Shown in pieces: positions 15,771 through 24,808 of a stretch of DNA of 64,000 nucleotides. The translations under genes and the position numbers were made by a program. The stretch is from Nocardioides lijunqiniae (GTDB lineage Bacteria; Actinomycetota; Actinomycetes; Propionibacteriales; Nocardioidaceae): assembly GCF_015024225.1 (NCBI RefSeq), contig NZ_JACJGM010000013.1, forward strand, positions 60,103 through 124,102, given 5' to 3'. The notes under the pieces are model-generated. The model was given only the letters and a program-made list of their open reading frames with translations, searched no databases and was not told where the DNA came from. Position 1 is the stretch's first letter. Each line of letters starts with the position of its first letter.

Positions 15771-18700
15771 TGAGCCCCGCGACGACCGACCAGCCCTTCG
15801 ACATCCGCGACCCGCTCCCCACGGGCACGACCCTGCTCGAGGCCAGCGCCGGCACGGGCAAGACCTGGACGATCGGCGCGCTCGTCACGCGCTACGTCGC
15901 CGAGGGCGAGGCGACGCTCGACCAGATGCTGGTGGTGACGTTCGGACGCGCGGCCAGCCAGGAGCTGCGCGAGCGGGTGCGGGCCCAGCTCGTCGAGGCC
16001 GAGCGGGCGCTCGCGGCCGAGCAGCTGCTGCCCGTGGAGCCCTCCGACCTGGTCGACCTGCTGCTCGACTGCGACGCCGACGAGCGGGTGCGCCGCCACC
16101 GGCGGGTCACCCACGCGCTGGCGACGTTCGACGCGGCGACGATCGCGACGACCCACCAGTTCTGCAGCCTCGTGCTCGACTCGCTGGGCGTCGCCGGCGA
16201 CACCGACTCCCAGGCCCGGCTCGTCGAGGACCTCGACGACCTGCTCGGCGAGGTCGTCGACGACCTCTACCTCCGCGCCTTCGCCTACGCCGGCGACGAC
16301 CCGGTCTTCTCGCGCGACGAGGCCCTCGCGATCGCGCGCACGGCGGTCGGCGACCCGCAGGCCGAGCTGCACCCGCCCGACGACGACCCGGCGACGCCGG
16401 CGGGCCGGCGGGTGCGCTTCGCGCGGGCCGTGCGCGACGAGATGGAGCGCCGCAAGCGCCGCCTCGGGATCCTGTCCTACGACGACCTGCTCAGCCAGCT
16501 CGCCGACGCGCTCGAGCACCCCGAGGCGCCGGCCCGCGCGCGGATGCGGCAGCGCTGGCAGATCGTGCTGGTCGACGAGTTCCAGGACACCGACCCCGTG
16601 CAGTGGAACGTCCTCGACCGCGCGTTCACCGGCCACGCCACGATGGTGCTGATCGGCGACCCCAAGCAGGCCATCTACGCCTTCCGCGGCGGTGACGTCA
16701 CGACCTACCTCGACGCGGCGGGCAGCGCCACCACCCGCAAGACCCTGGCCGTCAACTGGCGCAGCGACGCGGCGCTGCTCGACTCCTTCCAGACGGTGCT
16801 GGCCGGCGCCGAGCTCGGCGACCCGCAGATCGTGGTGCACGACGTCACCGCCCACCACGCCGGCTCGCGGCTCGCCGGTGCGCCCAGCCAGGCGCCGTTC
16901 CGGCTGCGCGTCGTACGCCGCGACCAGCTCGGCCGCCGCGGGTCCAACCCGCTCACCGTGGCCCAGGCCCGGCCCCACATCGCCCAGGACCTCGCCCACG
17001 ACATCCGCGCCCTGCTGGCCTCGGGGGCGACCTTCGAGGGCCGGCCGATCGAGCCGAGGGACGTCGCGGTGATCAGCTACCGCCACTTCGACCTCGACGC
17101 CTGCCGCCGTGCGCTGCAGGAGGTCGGCGTGCCCGCGGTGATCGCGGGCGGCGGCAGCGTCTTCGCGACCCCCGCCGCGGTCGAGTGGCTGGAGCTGCTC
17201 GAGGGCATGGAGATGCCCCACCGCAGCCCGCGGGTGCGCACGGCCGCCCTCACCTGCTTCGTCGGCCACACCGCCCGCGGCATCGACGAGGGCGGCGACG
17301 CGCTCACCGACGAGGTCGCCGACCTGCTCCGCTCCTACGCCGACGTGCTGGCGCGACGCGGGGTGGCGGCCGTGCTGGAGGCGGCCACCACGGCCGGGCT
17401 CCCCGAGCGGGTGCTCGCGCAGGTGGGCGGCGAGCGGCTGCTCACCGACCTGCGCCACATCGGCGAGGTGCTCCACGAGGTCGCCCTCACCGAGCGGCTC
17501 GGGCTCGTGGCGCTGCTGGCGTGGCTGCGCCTCCAGGTGGCCGAGGGCCGCGGCGGGCGCGGCGCCGAGCGCACCCGCCGTCTGGACTCCGACGCCGCCG
17601 CGGTCCAGCTCGTGACCATCCACGCCAGCAAGGGCCTCGAGTACCCCGTCGTCTACCTCCCGGCGCTGGCCGACCGCAACCTGCCCACGCCCTCGACCCC
17701 GCTCTTCCACGACGCCGAGCACCAGCGCTGCGTCGCGGTGGGTGGCGAGACCGGCTCGACGTGGAGCGAGGCCGTGCGCCGCTGGCGCGACGAGGAGGCC
17801 GGCGAGTGGCTGCGGCTGCTCTACGTCGCGATCACCCGCGCGCAGTCGCAGGTCGTCTGCTGGTGGGCGCCGACGCGCAACACGCCCGCCTCGCCGCTCC
17901 AGCGGATGATCCAGGGCCGCCGGCCCGGCATGGCCGCGGTGCCCGACGAGTTCGCCAACCGCACCGACGACGAGGCGGCGGAGTTCTTCGCCCGCTGGCA
18001 CGCCGCCGGCGGGCCGACCCCCGAGCCCGCCGTCCCGGCCGAGCCCGGCGCCGAGCCGCCGCGCGCCGAGACCCCGTCGCTGGCCGCGCGCGACTTCACG
18101 CGCGACGTCGACGTCACGTGGCGCCGTACGTCGTACTCCTCGCTCTCGGCGGTCGAGCTCGCCGCGGCGCCCGCGGGGCTGGTCGCCAGCGAGCCCGAGG
18201 TGGCGGCCAAGGACGACGAGGCGATGACGGGCGACCCGGTGGTGTCCGTGGCCCCCGAGGCGTCGGTGCCGTCCCCCATGGCCGACCTGCCGGTGGGTGC
18301 GACGTTCGGCTCGCTCGTCCACGCCGTCCTCGAGCACACCGACCCCGACGCCCCCGACCTGCGCGCGGAGATCCTCGACCACCTCGACGAGCAGCTGGTG
18401 TGGTGGCCGGTCGAGCTGGACCGCGAGGAGCTGGCCGACGCGCTGGTGGCGGTCTGCGACTCGCCGCTCGGGTCGCTCGCCGACGGCACGACGCTGCGGC
18501 AGATCGGGTTGCGCGACCGGCTGCGCGAGCTCGACTTCGAGCTGCCGCTGGCCGGCGGCGACCTCGCGCACCCGCGCCCCGGCGACCCCCGGGTCCGGCT
18601 GGGCGACCTCGCGCCGCTGCTGCGCCGCCACCTGCCCGAGGGCGACCCGGTCCGCGGCTACGCCGAGGCGCTCGAGAACCCCGCGCTGGGCGACCAGTCG

Positions 18701-19111
18701 CTGCTCGGCTACCTCACCGGCTCGGTCGACGTCGTGCTGCGGCTGCCCGGCCCGCGCTACCTGATCGTCGACTACAAGACCAACTGGCTCGGCCCCCGCG
18801 ACGAGCCGCTCACCGCGCACGCCTACCGGCCGGAGGCGCTCGACGGCGCCATGGGTCACTCCGACTACCCGCTGCAGGCGCTCCTCTACGCCGCCGTCCT
18901 GCACCGGTTCCTGCGCTGGCGCCAGCCGGGCTACGACCCCGAGCGGCACCTCGGCGGCGTCCTCTACCTCTACCTGCGCGGCATGTGCGGGCCCGAGACC
19001 CCGCTCGTCGACGGCGAGCCGTGCGGGATCTTCTCCTGGCGACCGCCCGTCGCGCTGGTCGAGGAGCTGTCCGACCTGCTGGACGGCGTCGTGGCGGGGG
19101 TGCGGTCGTGA
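15770..19111 (+). CDS. recB: Exodeoxyribonuclease V subunit beta (RecB), helicase-nuclease
   Basis: 1113 residues. UvrD-type helicase: Walker A is EASAGTGKTWTIGA (near 25), the Walker B region LVDEFQDTDPVQW near 265, GDPKQAIYAFRGGD near 295, and helicase motif VTIHASKGLEYPVVYLPAL near 615. The C-terminal RecB nuclease motif LIVDYKTNW (near 1002) keeps the catalytic Asp and Lys, so nuclease activity is expected. It is a 3'-5' motor. The start ATG overlaps the RecC stop and its own stop overlaps the RecD GTG. Confidence 0.94.
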   Translation: MSPATTDQPFDIRDPLPTGTTLLEASAGTGKTWTIGALVTRYVAEGEATLDQMLVVTFGRAASQELRERVRAQLVEAERALAAEQLLPVEPSDLVDLLLDCDADERVRRHRRVTHALATFDAATIATTHQFCSLVLDSLGVAGDTDSQARLVEDLDDLLGEVVDDLYLRAFAYAGDDPVFSRDEALAIARTAVGDPQAELHPPDDDPATPAGRRVRFARAVRDEMERRKRRLGILSYDDLLSQLADALEHPEAPARARMRQRWQIVLVDEFQDTDPVQWNVLDRAFTGHATMVLIGDPKQAIYAFRGGDVTTYLDAAGSATTRKTLAVNWRSDAALLDSFQTVLAGAELGDPQIVVHDVTAHHAGSRLAGAPSQAPFRLRVVRRDQLGRRGSNPLTVAQARPHIAQDLAHDIRALLASGATFEGRPIEPRDVAVISYRHFDLDACRRALQEVGVPAVIAGGGSVFATPAAVEWLELLEGMEMPHRSPRVRTAALTCFVGHTARGIDEGGDALTDEVADLLRSYADVLARRGVAAVLEAATTAGLPERVLAQVGGERLLTDLRHIGEVLHEVALTERLGLVALLAWLRLQVAEGRGGRGAERTRRLDSDAAAVQLVTIHASKGLEYPVVYLPALADRNLPTPSTPLFHDAEHQRCVAVGGETGSTWSEAVRRWRDEEAGEWLRLLYVAITRAQSQVVCWWAPTRNTPASPLQRMIQGRRPGMAAVPDEFANRTDDEAAEFFARWHAAGGPTPEPAVPAEPGAEPPRAETPSLAARDFTRDVDVTWRRTSYSSLSAVELAAAPAGLVASEPEVAAKDDEAMTGDPVVSVAPEASVPSPMADLPVGATFGSLVHAVLEHTDPDAPDLRAEILDHLDEQLVWWPVELDREELADALVAVCDSPLGSLADGTTLRQIGLRDRLRELDFELPLAGGDLAHPRPGDPRVRLGDLAPLLRRHLPEGDPVRGYAEALENPALGDQSLLGYLTGSVDVVLRLPGPRYLIVDYKTNWLGPRDEPLTAHAYRPEALDGAMGHSDYPLQALLYAAVLHRFLRWRQPGYDPERHLGGVLYLYLRGMCGPETPLVDGEPCGIFSWRPPVALVEELSDLLDGVVAGVRS

Positions 19112-20868
19112 CCGAGCTGTTCGAGCCCACGAGCGACCGCGACCGGCGTCTGGTCGACGGCGCGACCGGGCTGCTGGGCGATCTCAACCGCGCCGGCGTC
19201 GTCGAGGCGGCCGACCTCCACGTCGCCGCCCGGCTGGGCGCGCTCGGCGAGGAGACCGACGAGCGGGTGCTGCTCGCCGCGGCGCTGACCGTGCGCGCCG
19301 TACGCCGCGGCTCGGTGTGCCTCGACCTCGCCTCCGTGCCGCTGCTCGACCCGGCGCTGCCGTGGCCCGACGCCGGTGAGTGGACCGTCGCCGTGCGTGC
19401 GTCGCCCCTGGTGGCCCGGGGCGCGCTGCGCCTCGAGCACGGCCTGCTCTACCTCGACCGCTACCACCGCCTCGAGAGCCAGGTCTGCGACGACCTGGTC
19501 GCGCGGGCCGCGCAGGAGGCGCCGCCGGTCGACGAGGCGGCGCTGACGGCCGCGCTCGAGCGGCTCGCCGACGACCGGTTCAGCGACGAGCAGCGCGCGG
19601 CCGCCGTACGAGCGGTCAGGCAGTGGACCACCGTCCTGACCGGCGGCCCCGGCACCGGCAAGACCTCCACCGTCGCCCGCATCCTGGCGCTGCTCGCCGA
19701 CCAGGCGCGCACCCGCGGCGAGCGGATCTCGATCGCGCTCGCCGCCCCCACCGGCAAGGCCGCCGCGCGGCTCCAGGACGCCGTGACCGAGGCGGTGGGC
19801 GGGCTCGAGCCGGCCGACCGCGAGTGGGTCGACCGCACCGACGCGATGACCCTGCACCGGCTGCTCGGCTGGCGCCCCGACAACCGCACCCGCTTCCGCC
19901 ACGACCGCAGCAACCGGCTCAAGTACGACGTCGTCGTGGTCGACGAGTCCTCCATGGTCGAGCTCACGATGATGGCGCGGCTGCTCGACGCGGTGCGGCT
20001 GCGCAGTCGGCTGGTGCTGCTCGGCGACCCCCGTCAGCTCACGTCGGTCGGCGCCGGCGCCGTGCTGTCCGACCTGGTCGCCGGCTACGACGGCGACCCC
20101 GCCTCGCCGGTGGCGTCGCTGGTCGTCAACCACCGCTCGGTCGCCGACATCCAGACCCTGGCCGAGGCGCTGCGCGCCGGCGACGCCGACGGCGTGCTCG
20201 CCGCGCTGCGGGCGCGCTCGGAGCACGTCGAGTTCGTGGAGACCGACGACGCCGAGTCGGCGCTGCGCGACGACGCCGTGCGCGCGGCGCTCCAGATCCG
20301 CGAGGCCGCGGTGCTCGGCGACGCGGCCGGCGCGGTCGAGGCGCTCGACCGGCACCGCCTGCTCTGCGCCCACCGCGAGGGACCGTTCGGCGTACGCCGG
20401 TGGAACGCGCAGATCGAGCGCTGGCTCGGCGAGGAGCTCGGACAGGGCATCTACACCGAGTGGTACGCCGGCCGCCCGATCCTGGTGACCACCAACGACC
20501 ACACGCTGGAGATCTACAACGGCGAGACCGGCGTCGCGGTGCTCGAGGACGGCCGGCTGCGCGCCTACATCGCGGGGGCGGGCGGGCTCAAGGGCTTCGC
20601 GCCGGGGCGGCTCGACGCGATCGAGACCATGCACGCGATGACGATCCACAAGAGCCAGGGCAGCCAGGCCGACCGGGTCACCGTGCTCCTGCCCGAGGCC
20701 GGGTCGCGGCTGCTGACCCGTGAGCTCTTCTACACCGCCGTCACCCGCGCCCAGCGCCACGTGCGCGTGGTGGGCTCGGAGGCCGCCGTACGTGCGGCGG
20801 TGGAGACGCAGGCGCAGCGCGCCACCGGCCTGCGCCAGCGGCTCCTCGCGACGCGCGCCGAGGACTGA
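19108..20868 (+). CDS. recD: Exodeoxyribonuclease V subunit alpha (RecD), 5'-3' helicase
   Basis: 586 residues from a GTG that overlaps the RecB stop (GTGA). SF1B helicase: Walker A is TGGPGTGKTSTVARI (near 178), Walker B VVVVDESSMVE (near 275), GDPRQLTSVGAG near 308 and the C-terminal motif MTIHKSQGSQADRVTV near 512. The N-terminal domain (about 1-120) contacts RecC in known structures. It completes a canonical bipolar RecBCD machine. Confidence 0.93.
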   Translation: MTELFEPTSDRDRRLVDGATGLLGDLNRAGVVEAADLHVAARLGALGEETDERVLLAAALTVRAVRRGSVCLDLASVPLLDPALPWPDAGEWTVAVRASPLVARGALRLEHGLLYLDRYHRLESQVCDDLVARAAQEAPPVDEAALTAALERLADDRFSDEQRAAAVRAVRQWTTVLTGGPGTGKTSTVARILALLADQARTRGERISIALAAPTGKAAARLQDAVTEAVGGLEPADREWVDRTDAMTLHRLLGWRPDNRTRFRHDRSNRLKYDVVVVDESSMVELTMMARLLDAVRLRSRLVLLGDPRQLTSVGAGAVLSDLVAGYDGDPASPVASLVVNHRSVADIQTLAEALRAGDADGVLAALRARSEHVEFVETDDAESALRDDAVRAALQIREAAVLGDAAGAVEALDRHRLLCAHREGPFGVRRWNAQIERWLGEELGQGIYTEWYAGRPILVTTNDHTLEIYNGETGVAVLEDGRLRAYIAGAGGLKGFAPGRLDAIETMHAMTIHKSQGSQADRVTVLLPEAGSRLLTRELFYTAVTRAQRHVRVVGSEAAVRAAVETQAQRATGLRQRLLATRAED

Positions 20869-20900
20869 GAAACCGAAACGGGCGCGCAACACCGCCGGGT

Positions 20901-20906
20901 TAGGGT
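20901..20906 (+). promoter_or_regulatory. -10 hexamer TAGGGT, leaderless start
   Basis: TAGGGT ends exactly 6 nt before the GTG at 20913; no ribosome site intervenes. Confidence 0.5.
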
Positions 20907-20912
20907 CGTGGC

Positions 20913-21524
20913 GTGCCCTACCTGCTGCGCGTGGAGCTGCCCGACGTCCCGGGGTCGTTGGGTCGTCTGGCGAGCGCCGTCGGTGAGGCCGGCGGCGACA
21001 TCGAGGCCATCGAGATCGTCGAGAAGCGCCACGACGGCACCGCCGTCGACGACGTGCTCCTGGAGATGACCGGCGCGACGATGCCCGACTCGATCGTGTC
21101 GGCGTGCAACAACCTCGAGGGCGTCAGCGTCGTGTGGATCAGCCGCTACGCCGCGGGCGGCAACCTGTTCCTCGACCTCGAGGCCGTTGAGGACCTCACC
21201 GCCCACCCCGGCGAGGCCGTCAACCGCCTCGTCGACCTGCTGCCGATGACGTTCCGCTCCGACTGGGGCATCCGTCTGCACCGCGTCAAGGGCATCCTCT
21301 ACGGCACGGGCGCGGCGCCCGACGAGCTGGAGTTCGTCGAGCTCGAGCGGCCCGGTCGCCTGGAGTCCCTCGCCGAGGACGTCACCCTCTACGCCGCCGC
21401 CCGCCTCGACGGCAACGAGATGCTCGTCATCGGCCGCCACGGCGGCCCCGAGTTCCTCGACTCCGAGATCGCCCGTCTGGGCCACCTCACCGGCCTCGCC
21501 CAGTCCATCGCCCGCGTCGGCTGA
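20913..21524 (+). CDS. ACT domain-containing protein
   Basis: 203 residues from a GTG that reads PYLLRVELPDVPGSLGRLAS, the first strand and helix of an ACT fold (about 1-75), with GGDIEAIEIVE next. The rest (about 80-203) resembles a GAF-like half but has no motif I can name with confidence. ACT domains bind amino acids and regulate enzymes, but no catalytic domain is attached here, so this is a stand-alone putative sensor. No ligand can be assigned. It has its own leaderless promoter rather than being part of recCBD. Confidence 0.7.
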   Translation: MPYLLRVELPDVPGSLGRLASAVGEAGGDIEAIEIVEKRHDGTAVDDVLLEMTGATMPDSIVSACNNLEGVSVVWISRYAAGGNLFLDLEAVEDLTAHPGEAVNRLVDLLPMTFRSDWGIRLHRVKGILYGTGAAPDELEFVELERPGRLESLAEDVTLYAAARLDGNEMLVIGRHGGPEFLDSEIARLGHLTGLAQSIARVG

Positions 21525-21554
21525 GGTCGCCGGGACCACCCCGACGAGTGCGGG

Positions 21555-22001
21555 TCAGGCCTTGCGCTCCAGCAGGAAGACGGGGATCTCGCGGTCGGTC
21601 TTCTCCTGGTACTCCGCGTACGGCGCGTACTGCGCCACGCAGCGCTCCCACCACTCGGCGCGCTCGGCGCCCTCGGCGACGCGGGCGACGTAGGTGTGCG
21701 GCTCGGGGCCGTCCTGGAGATCGACCTCGGGATGGGCCAGGAAGTTGTGGTACCAGGTCGGGTGCTCGGGGTCGCCACCCTTGGAGGCGACCGCGGCGTA
21801 GACGCCGTCCTTCTCGACACGCATCACGGGGTTCTTGCGCAGCTTGCCGGACCTGACGCCCTTCGAGGTGATGACCACGATCGGCCACTCGGGCTTGCCC
21901 ATGAGGGTGTTGGCCTCCCGGCCGCCGCTGGCCTCGTACTGCTCGACCTGCTCGCGGACCCAGTCGCTCGGGCTGGGCTCGTACTCGCCTTCAAGTGTCA
22001 T
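21555..22001 (-). CDS. Nitroreductase/deazaflavin-dependent oxidoreductase family protein (Ddn-like)
   Basis: 148 residues from the ATG at 22001; GGGTGG sits just upstream. The motif TSKGVRSGKLRKNPVMRVEKDG (shown here by its first part TSKGVRSGKLRKNPVMR, about 47-63) and WYHNFLAHPEVDLQ (about 83-96) identify the F420-dependent Ddn/DUF385 family found in actinobacteria. Members reduce quinones or nitro compounds with reduced F420; the natural substrate is unknown. It lies tail to tail with the ACT gene and divergent from menB, across a gap filled by two hairpins. Confidence 0.85.
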   Translation of the reverse strand: MTLEGEYEPSPSDWVREQVEQYEASGGREANTLMGKPEWPIVVITSKGVRSGKLRKNPVMRVEKDGVYAAVASKGGDPEHPTWYHNFLAHPEVDLQDGPEPHTYVARVAEGAERAEWWERCVAQYAPYAEYQEKTDREIPVFLLERKA

Positions 22002-22071
22002 GCCACCCACAAGACCACGTCGGCCCCGGCTATTCCAGCGGTGGTCCGGGGCGCGGAACGGGGTCGCGGGT

Positions 22072-22121
22072 GGGTCGTGTGTCGCAGACCGCGCCGGGGC
22101 GCTGCCTCCGGCACACGACCC
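22072..22121. repeat. 50-bp hairpin element, copy 1
   Basis: Ends GGGTCGTGTG and CACACGACCC pair perfectly; the centre is GC-rich with a further GC-rich internal dyad. Followed by GATCGG, as is copy 2. No U-tract, so a simple terminator is unlikely. Confidence 0.75.
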
Positions 22122-22164
22122 GATCGGCCACGCCGCCGGGCCCGCGCGCCCTCCGGCCGGCGAC

Positions 22165-22214
22165 GGGTCGTGTGCCGCAGCCCGCGCCGGAGCGCTGCCT
22201 CCGGCACACGACCC
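22165..22214. repeat. 50-bp hairpin element, copy 2
   Basis: Same element 93 bp after copy 1, same orientation; here the stem is 13 bp without mismatch (GGGTCGTGTGCCG with CGGCACACGACCC) and GCAGC/GCTGC can pair inside. The two copies differ at only a few central bases. The 253-bp gap between the Ddn-like gene and menB holds these and the menB promoter, nothing else that I can see. Confidence 0.75.
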
Positions 22215-22242
22215 GATCGGACCACCCCCCGATCCCGGTCAC

Positions 22243-22248
22243 TACAGT
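22243..22248 (+). promoter_or_regulatory. -10 hexamer TACAGT, leaderless menB start
   Basis: TACAGT ends 6 nt before the ATG at 22255, just after hairpin copy 2. Confidence 0.5.
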
Positions 22249-22254
22249 CGCCGC

Positions 22255-23196
22255 ATGAGTGCCATCGCCGGTGTGTCGGAGACCTTCGACCCCGAGGCCT
22301 GGGACCCGGTCCCGGGCTTCGAGGACCTCACCGACCTGACGTACCACCGCGCCAAGGCGCACGGCACGGTGCGCGTCGCCTTCGACCGCCCCGACGTCCT
22401 CAACGCCTTCCGCCCGCACACCGTGGACGAGCTGCTCCGCGTCCTCGAGCACGCGCGCATCAGCAGCGACGTCGGCTGCGTGCTGCTCACCGGCAACGGC
22501 CCGGGCGAGCGCCACGGCAAGTGGGCGTTCTGCACCGGCGGCGACCAGCGGATCCGAGGTCGCGCGGGCTACCAGTACACGCGACCGGAGGGAGCAGACG
22601 GCAGAGCGGGCGAGACCTCAGAGTTTGTCGACAAGGCCAAGCTCGGGCGGCTGCACATCCTCGAGGTCCAGCGCCTGATCCGCTTCATGCCCAAGGTCGT
22701 CATCTGCGTCGTGCCCGGCTGGACGGCCGGCGGCGGCCACAGCCTCCACGTCGTCTGCGACCTGACCATCGCGAGCAAGGAGGAGGCGCGCTTCAAGCAG
22801 ACCGACGCCGACGTCGGCTCCTTCGACGGCGGCTTCGGCTCGGCCTACCTCGCCCGCCAGGTCGGCCAGAAGTTCGCCCGCGAGATCTTCTTCCTCGGCC
22901 AGGAGTACGACGCCGAGGACGCCGTCCGCATGGGCGCCGTCAACAGGGCCGTCCCGCACGCCGAGCTCGAGGCGACCGCGCTGGAGTGGGGCCGCCTGGT
23001 CAACGGCAAGTCCCCGACCGCGCAGCGGATGCTCAAGTACTCCTTCAACCTCATCGACGACGGGCTGGTCGGCCAGCAGATGTTCGCCGGCGAGACCACC
23101 CGCCTGGCCTACATGACCGACGAGGCCGCCGAGGGCCGCGACCAGTTCCTCGAGAAGCGCGAGCCCGACTGGTCGCCGTTCCCCTGGTACTACTGA
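22255..23196 (+). CDS. menB: 1,4-dihydroxy-2-naphthoyl-CoA synthase (MenB)
   Basis: 313 residues, the longer actinobacterial form of MenB. Crotonase fold: VRVAFDRPDVLNAFRPHTVD (about 40-59), FCTGGDQRIRG (about 93-103) and the oxyanion-hole region VPGWTAGGGHSLHVVCDLTI (about 155-175). It closes the naphthoate ring of menaquinone from o-succinylbenzoyl-CoA. No other men genes are in the window, so the pathway genes are scattered. The promoter is immediately upstream. Confidence 0.93.
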   Translation: MSAIAGVSETFDPEAWDPVPGFEDLTDLTYHRAKAHGTVRVAFDRPDVLNAFRPHTVDELLRVLEHARISSDVGCVLLTGNGPGERHGKWAFCTGGDQRIRGRAGYQYTRPEGADGRAGETSEFVDKAKLGRLHILEVQRLIRFMPKVVICVVPGWTAGGGHSLHVVCDLTIASKEEARFKQTDADVGSFDGGFGSAYLARQVGQKFAREIFFLGQEYDAEDAVRMGAVNRAVPHAELEATALEWGRLVNGKSPTAQRMLKYSFNLIDDGLVGQQMFAGETTRLAYMTDEAAEGRDQFLEKREPDWSPFPWYY

Positions 23197-23228
23197 TCCG
23201 GTCCACGGAGCGGCCCAGGGGGCGGCCC

Positions 23229-23687
23229 CTAGCAGTGCTTGTGCTGGGCGAAGTCGTCCTCGCTGGCGACGATCGGCTCCTGGCCGTACCCCGGCTCGTT
23301 CAGCCACAGCACCTTGCCCAGGCCGAGCCCGACAAGGTCACGGCGCCGAGCCCTCGTGAAGTCGACCTGCGCGTCGATGTCGTCGGTCTCGGCGGAGGCG
23401 ACGTACGAGCCCGCGGGCAGGTCCGCGGCCAGCAGGCCCGTGTCGAACGTCTGCACCGCGTCGTGACCCATGCTGACGGAGTCGTCGGACCAGACGAGGT
23501 CGGGGGACAGCTCGTGCTCCCGCTGCAACATGACGGACTCGATCACCGCGCTGCATGTCTCCACCATCACGATGACGTGCCCGTCGGCGTTGACCATCAT
23601 CCCGATGCTGCCCTCATCCGCGGGACCGCACGCGGTGAGCAGCGGCACCAGGAGCACGGCGACCCACGCTCGTCTGAGGGAGATCAC
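23229..23687 (-). CDS. Putative lipoprotein of unknown function
   Basis: 152 residues from a GTG. The N-terminal signal has the lipobox LLTAC (cysteine near residue 20), so the mature protein should be lipid-anchored outside the membrane. The mature part is acidic, with further cysteines near 45 and at the very C-terminus. No family recognised. CACGAT lies 6 nt before the GTG and could be a weak -10 for a leaderless message. It converges on menB; a small AGGGG-GCGG-CCCCT stem overlaps its stop. Confidence 0.65.
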   Translation of the reverse strand: MISLRRAWVAVLLVPLLTACGPADEGSIGMMVNADGHVIVMVETCSAVIESVMLQREHELSPDLVWSDDSVSMGHDAVQTFDTGLLAADLPAGSYVASAETDDIDAQVDFTRARRRDLVGLGLGKVLWLNEPGYGQEPIVASEDDFAQHKHC

Positions 23688-23718
23688 GTCGGCATCGTGC
23701 CACTCGCAGGACGAACCG

Positions 23719-24075
23719 TCAGTCGTCGTCGGGCAGCGACCCGAAGAGGCGGACCTCCTGGGGCCAGCCGCAGGCCTCGGCCAACCGGCCCGCCCACTCC
23801 TCGGCGCTCGCCCGGTCGGGCACGTCGACGATCGCCAGCCCGCCCAGGACCTCCTTGGTCTCGGCGTACGGGCCGTCGGTGACCAGCAGCTCGCCCGAGG
23901 TGGCGTCGGCGCTGGAGACCGGGCCGTCCTCGACGAGACCGCCGGCGAAGACCCAGACGCCGACGTCCTTCATGTCCTCGACGACCGCCGCCGCGAGCGG
24001 GCCGCGCGAGCGGAACCACTCCTCGGGGTGGTCGCCCACCCACTGCTGGTTGAAGTAGATCAGGTACTGCGCCAC
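23719..24075 (-). CDS. YCII-related (DGPF) domain protein
   Basis: 118 residues from the GTG at 24075, chosen because AGAGGAG lies about 6 nt upstream; the frame stays open to 24105. The YCII/DGPF fold is marked by AQYLIYFNQQW at the start, VFAGGLVED near 42, TDGPYAETKEVLGGLAIVDV (about 64-83) with the DGP(Y/F) motif, and a closing EVRLFGS. Family members are often encoded near ECF sigma factors (ECF42 type), but none adjoins this one. Function unknown. Confidence 0.78.
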   Translation of the reverse strand: MAQYLIYFNQQWVGDHPEEWFRSRGPLAAAVVEDMKDVGVWVFAGGLVEDGPVSSADATSGELLVTDGPYAETKEVLGGLAIVDVPDRASAEEWAGRLAEACGWPQEVRLFGSLPDDD

Positions 24076-24196
24076 GAGGACTCCTCTGTCGGTGGGGACC
24101 ACCATGGTCCGCCGTCACCCTGCCCACGAGCAGCAGCGACGCGATACGACACGTGCGCCGCGAGGTCGTCAGCCCGGTGTGGAAGCCTGGGGTCCC

Positions 24197-24808
24197 ATGA
24201 CCCTCTGGCAGCGCATCGCGCGCGAGACGACCGGCGAGGACTACGCCGCCGCCTACGCGCGCCGGTTCGCGAGGATGGCCGAGCGCGGGCAGGACGTGCA
24301 CGGCGAGGCCGCGCTGGTCGAGGCGCTGCTGGCCCCGCCTGGCCGTGTGCTCGACGCCGGCTGCGGCACGGGCCGCATCGCCGTACGCCTGCACGAGCTC
24401 GGGTACGCCGTCGTCGGCACCGACGTCGACGCGTCCATGCTCCGCGAGGCGCGGTCCGCCGCGCCGCACCTGGACTGGCGCGAGGCCGACCTCGCGAGCC
24501 TCGACCTGGGGGAGACGTTCGACCTGGTGCTGCTCGCGGGCAACGTGATCCCGCTGCTCGAGCCGGCCACGCTCACGGCCGCCGCCGAGCGCCTGGCCGC
24601 CCACTGCGTGCCCGGCGGCCTCGTCGTCTGCGGCTTCGGGCTCGACGCCGACCACCTCCCGGGGGACTGCCCGGTCACGCCGCTCCCCGACGTGGACGAG
24701 GCGTTCGCCGCCGCCGGCCTGGTCCCGGAGGAGCGCCTCGCGACCTGGGACCGCGCGCCGTACGACGACGGCGGGTACGTCGTGACCGTGCACCGGAGGT
24801 CGGCATGA
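24197..24808 (+). CDS. SAM-dependent class I methyltransferase
   Basis: 203 residues. Motif I VLDAGCGTGRIAVRLHELG (about 50-68) and the acidic end of strand 2, VVGTDVDASML, bind S-adenosylmethionine; FDLVLLAGNVI (about 109) is motif IV/post. The substrate is unknown and the length suggests a small-molecule methyltransferase. The last codon overlaps the sirtuin start (ATGA), so the two proteins are coupled. Confidence 0.8.
   Translation: MTLWQRIARETTGEDYAAAYARRFARMAERGQDVHGEAALVEALLAPPGRVLDAGCGTGRIAVRLHELGYAVVGTDVDASMLREARSAAPHLDWREADLASLDLGETFDLVLLAGNVIPLLEPATLTAAAERLAAHCVPGGLVVCGFGLDADHLPGDCPVTPLPDVDEAFAAAGLVPEERLATWDRAPYDDGGYVVTVHRRSA

Noticed and set aside
22072..22214. Tandem hairpins considered as a minimal CRISPR array
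   Set aside because: Only two units, the repeat is longer than usual and strongly palindromic, and there is no cas gene in the window.
21998..22225. Short open frames through the tandem hairpins giving repeated VVCRR-like peptides
   Set aside because: The peptide repeat simply reflects the DNA repeat; no start signal and no family.
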